This document shows positions 49,179-60,730 of a DNA stretch of 64,000 nucleotides, one piece after another (position 1 is the stretch's first letter; every line of letters begins with the position of its first letter). Location: the NCBI RefSeq assembly GCF_037038585.1, contig NC_092526.1:7573501-7637500 (forward strand), in the 5' to 3' direction. The notes beneath the pieces are model-generated. The model saw nothing but the letters and a program-made list of their open reading frames with translations, was not told the origin of the DNA and made no database searches. The translations under genes and the position numbers were made by a program. Source of the stretch: Patagioenas fasciata (lineage: Eukaryota > Chordata > Aves > Columbiformes > Columbidae).

Positions 49179-52100
49179 GTTCTGATAGTCACTTGTATTT
49201 CTAATATTTTAATGTCCAAAACTAACTGCATTTGCATTGTGTTACTGGTCAGTGACCTGGACTGCTTTTATGCAAATACTAATGTATATTTGCAGGTTGT
49301 GGAAGTGTCGTTGCTCTCCAGAATGCAGATAAGATAATTAAAGAAGTGCATCAGTCATACAAAGCTCTGGGAAAAAACAGGTGAGTAGTATTAATATTTA
49401 ATTTGCAGTTGGGTATGCAAAAATTGAGACAAAGCAGGTAGTCATCTAGGAGTAAGAAATTATTTCATTAGTGCCAGATGTTCTATACATCTATGTATGT
49501 CGTATAGTGTTTCTGTCTTCCCATTGTCAAGTACTGGCCGTTGCTGGAGGCACAATATTGCACTAGGTGGACAAAATATTTAGTACAATATGAAAACACA
49601 TGTGGTATATGGTTTTAGATCAGCATTTGATTTATTAAAACCAGACAATTATCATGCATACAATTTAAAAATTAATTTAGGCTATCTTCTCAGTCACACT
49701 ATTTATCTTTGTCCAGATTGGATTTTTTTATTCTTCAGAAAGCAGGTGGCAGAAACCTGAGGCTTGTCAGCACAGCCTCTGTTCTTTCAGGCAGGCCATA
49801 CCATATTTTATATAATAAATAACAAAGGCACATCTGGTCTTCAGAATTCTTCTGACACTCTTTTGTGATGATTCATAAAAAACACATACTGGAAGCAATC
49901 TGTTTTTGTCAAGAAGGGGAAGATGGGAAATATGTTGTTCCATTCCTATTGTTGTTCAGTTTGCATTGTTTGTCATTAATTCTCACTTGTCAATCTCTAG
50001 CATTGCATTCCAGGGAGAGCCACAACTTCCCAGATGGACCAAGAAAGAAAACATAGTTTGGCTTTCTTGGATCTTAGAAATTTGTTGTTCACATTGTTCT
50101 CCACTCGCCGTGATTATTTGAACTGAGTAGGCTCCATCCACCTATTTTCACATGGTATTTTGTTTTTTTGGTTTTGCCTTTTAGCCAGATAGCACCAACA
50201 TCCAGACCATGGCCAGGTCAACAGGTGACATATTTTCCAAGTGAAAATCAGCTAGCATTACACCTGAGGCATCACACTTCCTTACCTTTCTTCCTGAAGA
50301 AAGAGAACATAGAGCATGGCTTTGACTTCAGCTTTCTCCTACAAGCCTCATGCCCAGAATCTAACATTTCAAAGTCGTTTATGGATTTAGATGCTTTTCA
50401 GATATTAAAAGCACAAGTACAACAAAGTAAGTTCAATTTTAAAAGTCACAGCTTTTAAATAAAGTTACATGTTGCTTATCAAATTAGATGGCAAAGTCTT
50501 AGAAGTCCTTTTTCTTTAAACTTTAAGTTGCGTTTATATCTATTTGACTTCACCTGAAGTAGAGTTCAGCCATGGTGACCCTCTTCTTTAATAATCTTGG
50601 TGTGTGTATTTGCAGAATGAAGGAGATAAAGAGAAGCAATGACAGATTTCACCATTCCTGGTACACTCTATAATGAAACTGAGCCCACAAAATGTAACGT
50701 GTCATATTCTGTAGCTGGAGAGGAGCCATGATGGCATCTCTTTCACTTTTTTCTTCATTCTGGCAATATTAATATTAATATAATTTCAAATTATTTCTTT
50801 TTCTGCATAGCAGATTTATAGTATAGTCCTATAACCACACATCAGACAGATTCTTGGTCCCCAGAACCCTACAGTTTGAAATTAATTTATAGATGAAAAT
50901 TGTAGTCTGCTTAAGAATATGAAATTAACACTTCCTTTGTTTTGATTTTTCAGGGTTAAATATAGCAATGCTAAAAACCAGGAACAAGGAATCTGAGGTA
51001 AGATGGCAATATATGTAAAGCTGAACACCACTAAGAATACTTTATGCTTTCAAAACCTTAAAAATAGAAATACAGAAGTAGCATAGGTAATTTCCTCTGC
51101 CTGGTCTTCAGTTTTTTGGATGCACGCAAAGTATTTTTACATATATTATATATATGTGTGTGTGAGCAAATCTTCAGAAGTATATCGATAACTTGTCAGT
51201 AAGGTGCTACATTAGGGATTTTCTAGGGTAAATGGTTTGAAGTTCATAAAGATAGAAAACTTTATAAAAATATAAATATGTAAGTTAATTTACAGTAAGT
51301 GCATCCTGTATGTTAAACCTGTTAGATGTCTAATTTTGCCAAATTTTAAACAAAGAAAAATAATTTTCTTGTATTGAGTGGTACTTTAAAATTGAAGCTG
51401 AGTTAAAGAACAGTCTTGATATTAGATAATTGCTGAAATTTATCATGCTAGCAAATAAAAAATAAGGTTTTAGGATTAAACATATTTGACCTGACATTTT
51501 GTGAAGAGTGGAAACAGGATTTTTGACAAAACTTTTGCACTTACAAACAAAGTAGCAATTTTACATGTATCGGTGCTTCAGAACACATGACCCTCAAAAG
51601 TTACAAAAGATACTGTATTTAGAAAAAAGATAATTTGGTCTTTATGGATATTAATTAAGAGTCCTTTGTACAAAAGACTCGACTCATTGAATCAGCTGTG
51701 TACTTTAGTGAACCCACTACAGAATACAACAGTGTACACAGGAAAAAAGTAAAGTACAGAAGTAATAGCAAGAGTTCGGACAGGAAAAAACATTCCAAAT
51801 GAAGGGAAGTGTTTAAGAAAAATAGGTTTTCTGACCTCAGTGTGATTTAATACAGCCTTATTCCGTGTCTTGGGCTGTGGTGATTTCTAGAAGCGTATCA
51901 CTTGGGATAAACTGAGCGTTCATACTAATGCCATGCAGACTAGACAAAGCCTTCAGAACTGTACATTGCAAACCAACACACGTTGTTTTTCCTGGCGCAT
52001 TCAAACCTGAGTTTGCCCTTGGAATGCAAACAAAAACCTCCTACAGAATGCAAACTGATGTTGATATAGATATGCAAATGAGTACTCAAAGCATATGACT

Positions 52101-55100
52101 GTGTGATTATTTTTATTGCATTCATTTGCATAAAAAAGATAAAGTATATCCAAGCTTATTTTTTCTCATTTTCCTGTAAAATAAAGAACAGTAATATTAT
52201 TTTCAGAAAATTATTCTTGCTGTTCACCTAAATAATCACAACAAAGTACTCAGATTCTCCGACCTGTACTCTTTCAAAGATATACAGTACATTTCAACTA
52301 ATGGGATGGGAAGAGAAGCAAGAAGGGGAGAAAAATAAAATACATCTCCCCTACAACAAATTTCTGTGTTAGCTGCCATGTAAAAATGGCCTTTGGGCAG
52401 CTATCAGTTCAATGACACTGAGAGCAAAGTGCACACTTTGCTGTCTTCCAGTGTGCTCAAAACTCTCTGAGCTGAATCTGTGGCCTGTGTAACACTGTTT
52501 ATGGAGTTTTATAAGGCTACACTAAACATATGGAAGACATATAATTTTAGATTTATAATAACGTCTTTTAAAACTGATAAATAATTTGTAAGAATTGTTT
52601 TCGCCATGGATAAAATAGCATTCTGTTATAAGAGCCTAGCTTTTGCTTTTTAAAAATTGCTTAGACGAGATCTGGTGTCAGCGCACTTTGGGCAATTACA
52701 TAAAAAACTTTAAACATCAGCAAAGACTGATGCACTCATTCAGTGAGAGTGCACAGCAAGAAAGAAACTTTGGCACATGAAGCCACTGACCAGCCTGTCC
52801 TGTAGCAAACATGCTATGTGACATAAGGCATAGTTAATAACTGACCAGATTATTTGTATGTGTGGACAAAGTTTATTATTTTTAAGTTATGGAGGATGAC
52901 TTGTGCCTTATAGCAAAGGATCCCACTTTCTCTGCTATGAAATACTTAGAAATAATTCTGGATGTGAGAAAATTTGTGTAATGATATGAGAAAATTAGTG
53001 TACTTACTCCAGGTTTTGATATTACATTTCATATTCAGTTAAATATGGGAATATATAAAAGAATAATCTTTTTCTGACTTTTTTTTCTTAGTCTTCTTGG
53101 TTCTTAGTAACTAGATTTTATCTGTATCTATTGTGTTGCACATTATTAACATTTTTTATGGAAATTACAGTTTCATTTGCCACCAGTGGCATTTCAACCT
53201 GTAAGAACAATTCATCTTGTACCTCTAGAAGATAGTAGTGTCAAGGAAAGCACCAACATCAGAAATATTTTGGATATTATGAACTCTGTTCCTCGGCCTC
53301 TAAAACCAGTTACTAAATGTTATCAGTATCAGTTAGATAGTCTATTAAAAAGACACACTGAGAAGCCATCAGAGCTGATTGTGGCTACTGTTTCTGAGAA
53401 GTTCACTCCAGTGAAAGACCTGTACTACTTCAGCATGAGTAACTATTACAAGTACCCTAGTAACAAGAAAGAAATTCAGAACAGTTTAAAGTGGAGGGAA
53501 GCTGATATAGCTACAAATGCTGAAAAAAATGATCAGACGAAGTATCAGTTTTCAGTGGCATTTAAGCACGTAGAACTTATGACCCAAGCCAGTTTCTGTG
53601 ATGACAGTCATCCTTGCTTGAGCTCAAGTAATGCGCTGATAGACTGTGGAATATTTACAGCTCCGACAACATTTACAATGCCAAGCAACAGAGATGCCTT
53701 GAGAGCTGGTGATGAGGGAAGAAGAGCAGGTAGTTGCTGTAGAACTGGGCTAGAGGAAGAAAATGCTACAGACATAATACTGGATTATAGACCACATGAA
53801 AATACTACGAGTGTGAACCTTGTGCTTGACAATCAAGATTTAGATTCTTCCTGCAAAAATAAAGTGATAGAGTCCTATCATGCCTTAGAAGATAATCCTG
53901 TAGCTGTGGTAATTCCCAGAGCAGAAGTGCAAGATCCTTCTGGAAAACAGACAGAAAATAGCGTTTGTCTCTCGGAAGTTGAAATGGAAAAAGAAGCAAT
54001 GTCAGAAACACCTTCAAAAGATGAAAGTGACCTTGTACCTGTTGTCCAAGTTACATTCTCTGAACAAGAACCCACTAGGGAACCACATATTGCCAAACAG
54101 CCTGCCACAAAAAAGAGTCTCCTTCGTAGCCTTCCTCCTCATGTTACTCAGAGCTTCAACGTTCTTGCTCGCAAAGAAAATGATAAAAGTAAAATAAAGA
54201 TGAATAGAAATAAATATTCATCAAAAACTAAAATGAGTAGCAAGATAAATGCATCTGAAGGCTTAGTTGTTTCTAATGAGATTTCCACAAAATGTAATGC
54301 CAAGCATCATATTTTTCCATCTCTGGAATTGTCACACATGGAATCTGGGACTTCCCTGAAGCATCAAAAGAACTCCTCTCAAGCAGACAAAGACCATTTT
54401 GCTCAGAGTGCTCAGAAACTTAGAAAGCAAAGTTTTTCCTGCAGTTGCAAAAATTCAGTTATGTTAAAGAAACCTGTTACTCCGCTTTCTCTGCCATGTG
54501 CACAGTCTGCTTCAGATTTTGTAGATCTGAAATATAGTGACATGTTCAAGAAAATAAATTCAAATGACAAAGGCCCAGGTATTTACGAAATGTTTGGGAC
54601 TCCCGTCTATTCCCACAAGCGAGAGCTTGATCAACATGAGAATGAATTTTATAGAGATGTCTGTTCTGCTCCATCTAGGAGATGCACCGCTAGCACTCGC
54701 AGATCTACCTGCAGTAAAGGGAGAGAGAGCAGCCGAGTAAGAAATAGTCCAAAGAGAACATACTCTAAGCCAAAAAAGACCATACCTGGCACTAAAAAAA
54801 AGCAGAAAGGTTTAATTGCCAAGGACAGAAGTACCGAGTTGAGTGACAGCAACACAGAGCAAAATAATGTAATAAATTCTGATTCAGATTTTCAAATAAA
54901 CACTTCAAGGAGTGTGACACTGTTTCATGAAGACGCAGATCATCAGCTGATGTTTTTAGAAGAGCCTGCACAATCAATGAAGCAAAAGAATTATTTTTCA
55001 AATTCAAACTTAACAACTATTAAAGAAGTTTCTTTGGAGCAGTCTTTAGACAGTCAGGATATATTCAGCCATCAGAGAGCTGCTACCTGCAGCCAGAATC

Positions 55101-58100
55101 TTCTTCAGCTCAGTGATAAAAACTACAGTGAATGTGTTGCTCTAAGCACCAGTCTGCTAACAACAGAGCAGAACCTTTGTGTGCCTCAGTGCAGGGTGGA
55201 TGTGGATGGCTGCAAAGGCCTGGAACCAGAGCAGGCGTCCTTCAGGGCTATAAGTAAACATGAAGCATTTCCCTTTTCAGATGGACTGGAGTGCCAGTCT
55301 CCTGCAAAAAACTTAAATCACAGTTGGGCATACACACCTCAAAACAGTGGTCTGGCAAATGCATTGACTCAGCCCTCAGAGATTCAGACAAAAAATGCTA
55401 CAAGCCCCAGTTTCCAGACAAGTCAAAATGTTTTGTCCTGGGCAGATAATAAGGATGTGACTGATGAATTGCTTTGTTGTCTGGCTGAAGAATTGCTGAT
55501 GCTTGAAGAAAAAGACACCAACTCTTCAAGAACAAAAAATGCAGGTTCTAAAATGCAAAATACACATACTAAAGAAGAAGAAAATATGATGAATGGAGAT
55601 GGAGCAATAGTATATAGTGCTCTAGACAAGGTAAAGGTTAATTTCTTGTAAATTGCTAGCTCCTTTGAGTGATCCTTCAATGCACTTTTGCCTGAAAGAT
55701 AGGAAGTGTGTGCTCATGAATGATCTTTTCCTTGGGCCAGCTGCCCACTGATTCTTCCAGTGCTGAGCTGAGGATACCTGTGTTAAAGGCTGCGTGTCAG
55801 GACACAAAGCAGATGGTACTATGTTATGATAGGAATAGCCATCAAGGCTTATATGATGAGTCAAGATACACTGAGACATTGTAGTGAATATGAAGGAGAG
55901 GCTATTTTAACTGAAGAGCATGTATAAAAAGAGGCAAGGCAAAAGATCTTGAGTTCTTGACTCCTAAGGAATATGAAAAGACAATACAAATGGTTCTTGT
56001 ATATCCAAAAAGGGCAATGTCATTGAATCTTTGAGTGCAACCAGATACTTTTCTAGGTATGAACTACAAGTATCAGCTTATCAGACAGACTTAAGGCAGT
56101 TTAATTAATATAATCAAAACTTCAATCTCAGAAGGCTTAGATTCTGACCCTCAAGCCAATTAAGAACCTTCACCTGCTAAGGTGCTTATCTACCAGTACT
56201 GCTTTTCCTTAGCTGTTAGCTTTTTGTCTATTTAAATTACAAATTTATAAGGAAATTCATTTCACTACATGTTGATACGCTTTATGCTTCCTTGAAGCAG
56301 TCTCTTCTTCCTGTGAAGTCGTGCAAATTGTTTTCATCAGATTTGGGTTACCTAGAGATAGTCATATTCACTCTTCAGCTTAGCAAACTGTACCTACATG
56401 ATGCACAAACAAGTAGTAAGCAGATGTATATCCTGTTTTTTTAAGTGTTCCTTTTGTCTCTTTTCATGTCAATGGAAAAAGATGTCATGCTATACCCTTT
56501 TGGTTATGCACTATTGTGATATATGCTTGAAAATATTTACGTAATTTTAGTATAGCAATTGAATTGGTGACCTAGGCAATGAGTATATATATATATATAC
56601 ATATAAAAATCTATAGAGAAAAGTCATATCAGGTAAAAATTACTCCTTATAAAAAACCTAAGGGTAACGTGAAGCCTTTATTTTTCTCTCTACTTTCTCC
56701 TCACACATCATCTTTCAAGCAGAGTTACAGTAAAGCCTTTTTGGCATCAAATGAAGAAAGTAACCTCCTAAACTTTGAGGACTCTACTAAGTTACCAGGA
56801 AGCAGTTTAACTAACAAAGATCCCATCACGTGGACAAGAGGTGAAGTCCTTGGAAAGGGAGCCTACGGCACAGTAAGTTAACATCTAAATGTTAAGAGTT
56901 GTGCTGGTTGTCTTTGAGTTATCTCTTACCTTATAACTGGCTGTTGTCCTATTCAACAAATAACAAATATTTTGGATTATACAATGAAACATGACAAACA
57001 CGAAGGTACTGTTTAAAATAAGCAAATGCGCAGTTTCATTTCATGTTTCATTTTAATGAATGCTAGTTTCATTGTAGGTATACTGCGGTCTGACAAGCCA
57101 GGGACAGTTGATAGCTGTAAAAGAGATTGTTTTGGATACATCAGATCAACTCACTACAGAAAAAGAGTATCAGAAGTTTCATGAGGAAGTCGATCTTTTG
57201 AAGACATTGAAGCACATCAATATTGTAGCTTATTTAGGAACTTGTCTGGAAGACAACATTTTGAGCATTTTCATGGAGTTTGTTCCTGGTGGCTCAATTT
57301 CTAGTGTTATTAATCGCTTTGGTCCATTACCAGAAATTGTCCTTTGTAGATATACAAAACAGATTCTACAAGGGGTGGCCTATTTACATGACAATTGTGT
57401 GGTACACAGAGATATCAAAGGCAATAATGTGATGCTCATGCCAAATGGTATAGTAAAGCTGATTGACTTTGGCTGTGCCAGGCGTTTAGCTCGGGTAAGC
57501 CTCAGTGGCACACAGAGCGAGATGCTCAAGTCTGTGCATGGGACTCCATACTGGATGGCACCAGAAGTTATAAACGAATCTGGATACGGAAGAAAATCAG
57601 ACATCTGGAGTGTTGGCTGCACCGTTTTTGAGATGGCAACAGGAAAACCGCCGTTGGCTTCCATGGATAGGATAGCAGCCATGTTCTACATCGGGGCCCA
57701 CAGAGGACTGATGCCTTCCCTACCTGACCGGTTTTCCAGTGCTGCAGTGGATTTTGTGCATGCGTGCTTAACCAGGTATGTCGATTTTTAACTGGTTTTT
57801 AAAGGAAAGGAAAAATGCAAGTAGTTTGCGTAGTAAGAGATTGTTGATGGCAGTTTAGGTTACTTCTTGTATGGTACATGTGATAGAGAAGAACTGTATT
57901 GTAAATGAACAGGTCTTCAAAATTGCAGGAAAGCCTTTAAATAATAGTGTACATAAAAGAGCTTTACTCTCTATAGTAGTATAAAAAAGCTCTCACAAAT
58001 TCTCTTTTTGTAGGCTTTATACTCATCATGCACTTTACCTGCAGTTTTTGTGTAGAAACATGGCACCACTGGGTTTTAGACAAAATGTTTGATTCATTAC

Positions 58101-59096
58101 TTGGAGGTGTCTTGCTGTTCCATTATCTCATTGGCTAAGTCTGGCCTGGGTCACGCAAGTTGTTTTGAGGACAATATTCTAAATGAAGAGCTTTTACTTC
58201 GTTCTTTACTTTCTACAGCGGAAAAATCTGTTATCACTGCTGATCCAGGAATTACATACTTGTTTGAAAATTATAGGACTTTCTATAGAGACATCATATA
58301 TACTTTGATTCAGAGAGAACGGTGTTTAAAAAGTAGAAGGAATTGTTAGGTGGGAAAAAACACACAGATAAAAAGCATTTTGTAGGAAGTATTCACCTTT
58401 TCAAAAGTCAGGATGCACTTGTGGTGGCAAAGTTCTAATGTATGATCTCACCGTGTCCTGAATATAAATGCCTCCCTCAGCCCATCTTTCCTATTAGTTT
58501 ATTAGTTGACAAATCGGTGTCCTTAACTCCTTCCCTGTTCTTCTCCAAATTAAAGGTTGAAAAAGCCCAAAGCCCTTGGCTTTAGGAAACCAATATGGTA
58601 ATTACAATCCTGTAATTCCAAATGGGCACCTTAAAATAAATGACGCTGATTGGAGATCAGGGCAGCCTGATGGACACAGCATCAAACAAATAATTGCCGT
58701 TCTCCTTACATATGTTTTTGGTGAACCTGCAACAGCCACCTTAGCAGAATTATTCAAAGTTTTAGAAGGAATTTAGAGGAACAGAGAATGATTTCTGTAA
58801 TAATAAAATATTTCCGTTTTATAATTCATGAATTCCAACAGTCTCTTCTCATAAATCCTGTCTTCTTTTCTACCGGATTTATCAAAAAACCCTAAAAATG
58901 ATGTTCAGAAGTAATGACTGGAGAAATTCGGAAAAATAAAGGCTGAGTTTGCCTTTAAATTTTACAATTATATCACAGACATGCATATATGTTCATTTTA
59001 TGTACTGATTTTTCAAACCCTCAATGCAGAGATCAGCATGAACGCCCTTCTGCTCTGCAGTTGCTGGACCATCCCTTTCTGAAAGGAAGGCAGTGA
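47084..59096 (+). CDS. MAP3K19: MAP3K19 (YSK4), STE-type MAP3 kinase (extreme N-terminus unresolved)
   Basis: Spliced gene. MAP3K19 is a cytoplasmic Ser/Thr kinase of the MAP3K group, related to MAP3K2/3-type kinases, feeding ERK/JNK-type cascades. Exons seen: 47084-47123, 49296-49380, 50185-50426, 50954-50997, 53171-55630, 56723-56872, 57078-57775, 59030-59096; frame is continuous for 1,261 codons plus TGA (human 1,328 aa, from memory). The first ATG-bearing exon is not settled. The kinase domain occupies the last three exons: G-loop GKGAYGT|VYCG split by an intron, Lys in AVKEI (57120-57122), HRDIKGNN (57405 on), DFG (57465-57473), APE (57558-57566). All catalytic residues are intact. The N-terminal 900 residues are poorly conserved and probably disordered. 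Confidence 0.93.
47913..47946 (+). repeat. A-rich run with GAAAA units
   Basis: An uninterrupted A run followed by (GAAAA)n in the MAP3K19 intron 47124-49295. It could be a retrocopy tail, but no identifiable body precedes it. Confidence 0.8.
49150..49177. repeat. 28-base T run
   Basis: Homopolymer T tract about 120 bases before the 49296 exon; prone to length error in assembly. Confidence 0.95.
49296..49380 (+). CDS. MAP3K19: MAP3K19 exon
   Basis: 85 nt, CGSVVALQNADKIIKEVHQS then YKALGKN. The other two frames have stops. Acceptor TTTGCAG, donor GTGAGT. Preceded by a 28-base T run at 49150. Confidence 0.78.
50185..50426 (+). CDS. MAP3K19: MAP3K19 exon
   Basis: Encodes QIAPTSRPWPGQQVTYFPSE and FSFLLQASCPESNISKSFMD. 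The latter aligns with the human LGFLLPRSCLELNISKSV-type segment, which anchors the gene's 5' half. Confidence 0.87.
50954..50997 (+). CDS. MAP3K19: MAP3K19 exon
   Basis: 44-nt exon LNIAMLKTRNKESE, acceptor TTTTTCAG, donor GTAAGA. Phase links the QVQQ end of the previous exon to FHLPPVAF of the next. Confidence 0.82.
50998..53170 (+). other. MAP3K19 intron
   Basis: 2.2 kb without a recognisable exon or repeat family. It contains a short inverted repeat at 52423-52442 (arms AGCAAAGTG / CACTTTGCT) and an (AT)n patch near 51141. Confidence 0.6.
53171..55630 (+). CDS. MAP3K19: MAP3K19 large central exon
   Basis: 2,460-nt exon in phase 0 (820 codons). Mostly polar, probably disordered sequence with conserved islands: LKYSDMFKKINSNDKGPGIY then EMFGTPVY, and near the end DELLCCLAEELLMLEEKD, both typical of MAP3K19. 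Acceptor AATTACAG, donor GTAAAG. Confidence 0.95.
56723..56872 (+). CDS. MAP3K19: MAP3K19 exon: start of kinase domain
   Basis: 50 codons ending ITWTRGEVLGKGAYGT, the front half of the glycine-rich ATP loop (56852-56872). An (AT)n run lies about 120 bases upstream. Confidence 0.94.
57078..57775 (+). CDS. MAP3K19: MAP3K19 exon: kinase core
   Basis: 232 codons. VYCGLTSQGQLIAVKEIV, then hinge SIFMEFVPGGSISSV, catalytic loop HRDIKGNNVM, DFGCARRLA, activation segment HGTPYWMAPEV, and DIWSVGCTVFEMATGKPP. Nearly identical to human over long stretches. Confidence 0.97.
59030..59096 (+). CDS. MAP3K19: MAP3K19 last exon and stop
   Basis: Encodes DQHERPSALQLLDHPFLKGR then Q and TGA (59094-59096), the usual end of a STE kinase domain. 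Acceptor CAATGCAG. Confidence 0.95.
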
Positions 59097-60730
59097 TTTT
59101 TTCAGAACTCTTGCCAAGGGAGTATACATTTTCCATAGAAAAAGTTTCCACTTGTGAAAAAAGATCAGAAGGAACTGGACTTAAAAGTGACAGCAGAAAT
59201 AACGAGAGAGTGATCGTGTGCAAGGAGTCTGTTACTAGACAGCAATATGATTAAAGTCACATTTTTGCAACGTCTGTGCTCAACGGAGCACACATTACTT
59301 CAGTGTGAACACGCCACCACGTTTTCTTGTATTTGGAGAGACTTTAAGAGAAAAAACGCCCATCACCATCACCGGTATGTGACAGGCAAGGTAAGTTGGA
59401 GCGCCAGTTTGTCTGTACAATGTTGGAATGCCAATGTCTGTAAAATCCTATGGATTGTTGGTAGAAAGCGCTGCGGGTGCTGAAAGCTCTGTGAAAGCTC
59501 TACTCAAACGAGTCTTAAAAGCATGCTGTGATGGTCCCATGGGAAGCCCAAGCCACATAGCTGCTTAAAACATACTCGAAGCTTTTGTTTAGCTATACAG
59601 GCCCCTTAACTTTTAGCTGGTGAAAACAATTTACCAGTTTTTGCATACATATAAGAGGCGTTTGTTACTGAGGTACCGTGTCACTACAAGATGCTGTAGT
59701 GACAATGACACAAGATACCCATGCTTACATCGTGATCATTTCCTTCTCTGGCTAGAATTATGAATCTAAACTTTATGACTGTCTTTTTGTGCATTTTATG
59801 GGCAGATTCAGGTCACGGAATGGTTGAGGTTGGAAGGGGCCTCTGGCAATGCTCCAGTCCAGCCCCATGCTCAGAGCAGCAGTGACAGGCAGGTTGCTCA
59901 TCCCTTTGAGTATCACCAAGGTTGGAGTCTTCACAGCCTCTGCAACATGTTCCCCTCTGGTGTATTTTCTGTGTTCAGAGGTATGTGTTGTAATCCTCAC
60001 CTTTCTCTTTGCTGATACAAAGAAGCAAAAGCACAGGAGCATTACCCTTCTCCTGTTTGCAAAGGCTGTAAAGTGCCGTTTGAATCACTAGATAGTCCAC
60101 TGCTATTTTTCAGTATCCTTAATCTGAAATAGAAAAACAAATTTGATTCTGAAGTTTGAACTGTTTTGAGAAACACCTGAGTGAGCACTATGTAATTAGA
60201 TGATGTGTAACAGTCTCCAACTGCACTACAAAAGTCATTTTTACAGTTAGTACAACTAGCTACTAACTGCACAAAATTAAATACAATTTGAAGAACATTA
60301 CTGTATAGTAATAAAACAAAAAGATCCGGTGTTTATTATTATTTAGATTGTCTTATTTCTGATAAGGCTTCTTCCTGGTATTTTTCAAATTTAAAATTTC
60401 AGGGCAATGAGACACTGTAGAAACCAAAAATCAGTTTCAGTGTGTGAAAATGTGGTGAACCTTATGTCTTTGTGAGCACCTGGCCTCCAGGAAGAGCTGC
60501 AGTAAAACTCAGCCCTATAGCTGACAAGGGCTGAGCTCTCAAGAATTCAAGACCCCAACATCAGTGCCATCAGTAACATGAAAAATAGTGTTTTACAAAA
60601 AGGAGATAAAATCAGCTTTCCCCAGAGCACTAAATGTTTTGGTTACTTAAATAGCTTTCAAACTTTGTTTTATTCCAGTGGGCTGACTTCAGAGGGCTGG
60701 TCTAAACTTTATAAAAACAAAGAGGAATCA
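59097..60730 (+). other. MAP3K19 3' flank / probable 3' UTR
   Basis: No coding frame was recognised. AATAAA occurs at 60310-60315 and may be a MAP3K19 polyadenylation signal; the CR1 fragment at 59812-59965 lies before it. Confidence 0.5.
59812..59965 (-). mobile_element. CR1 LINE 3' end fragment
   Basis: On the + strand, TCACGGAATGGTTGAGGTTG then GAAGGGGCCTCTGGC and TCCAGTCCAGCCCCATGC are the reverse complement of a CR1-subfamily 3' tail. Old, about 150 bases, outside coding sequence. Confidence 0.85.

Noticed and set aside
58089-58776. Two + strand frames of 86 and 66 codons between the last two MAP3K19 exons
   Set aside because: The kinase reading frame joins 57775 to 59030 directly and these frames have no kinase or known similarity.
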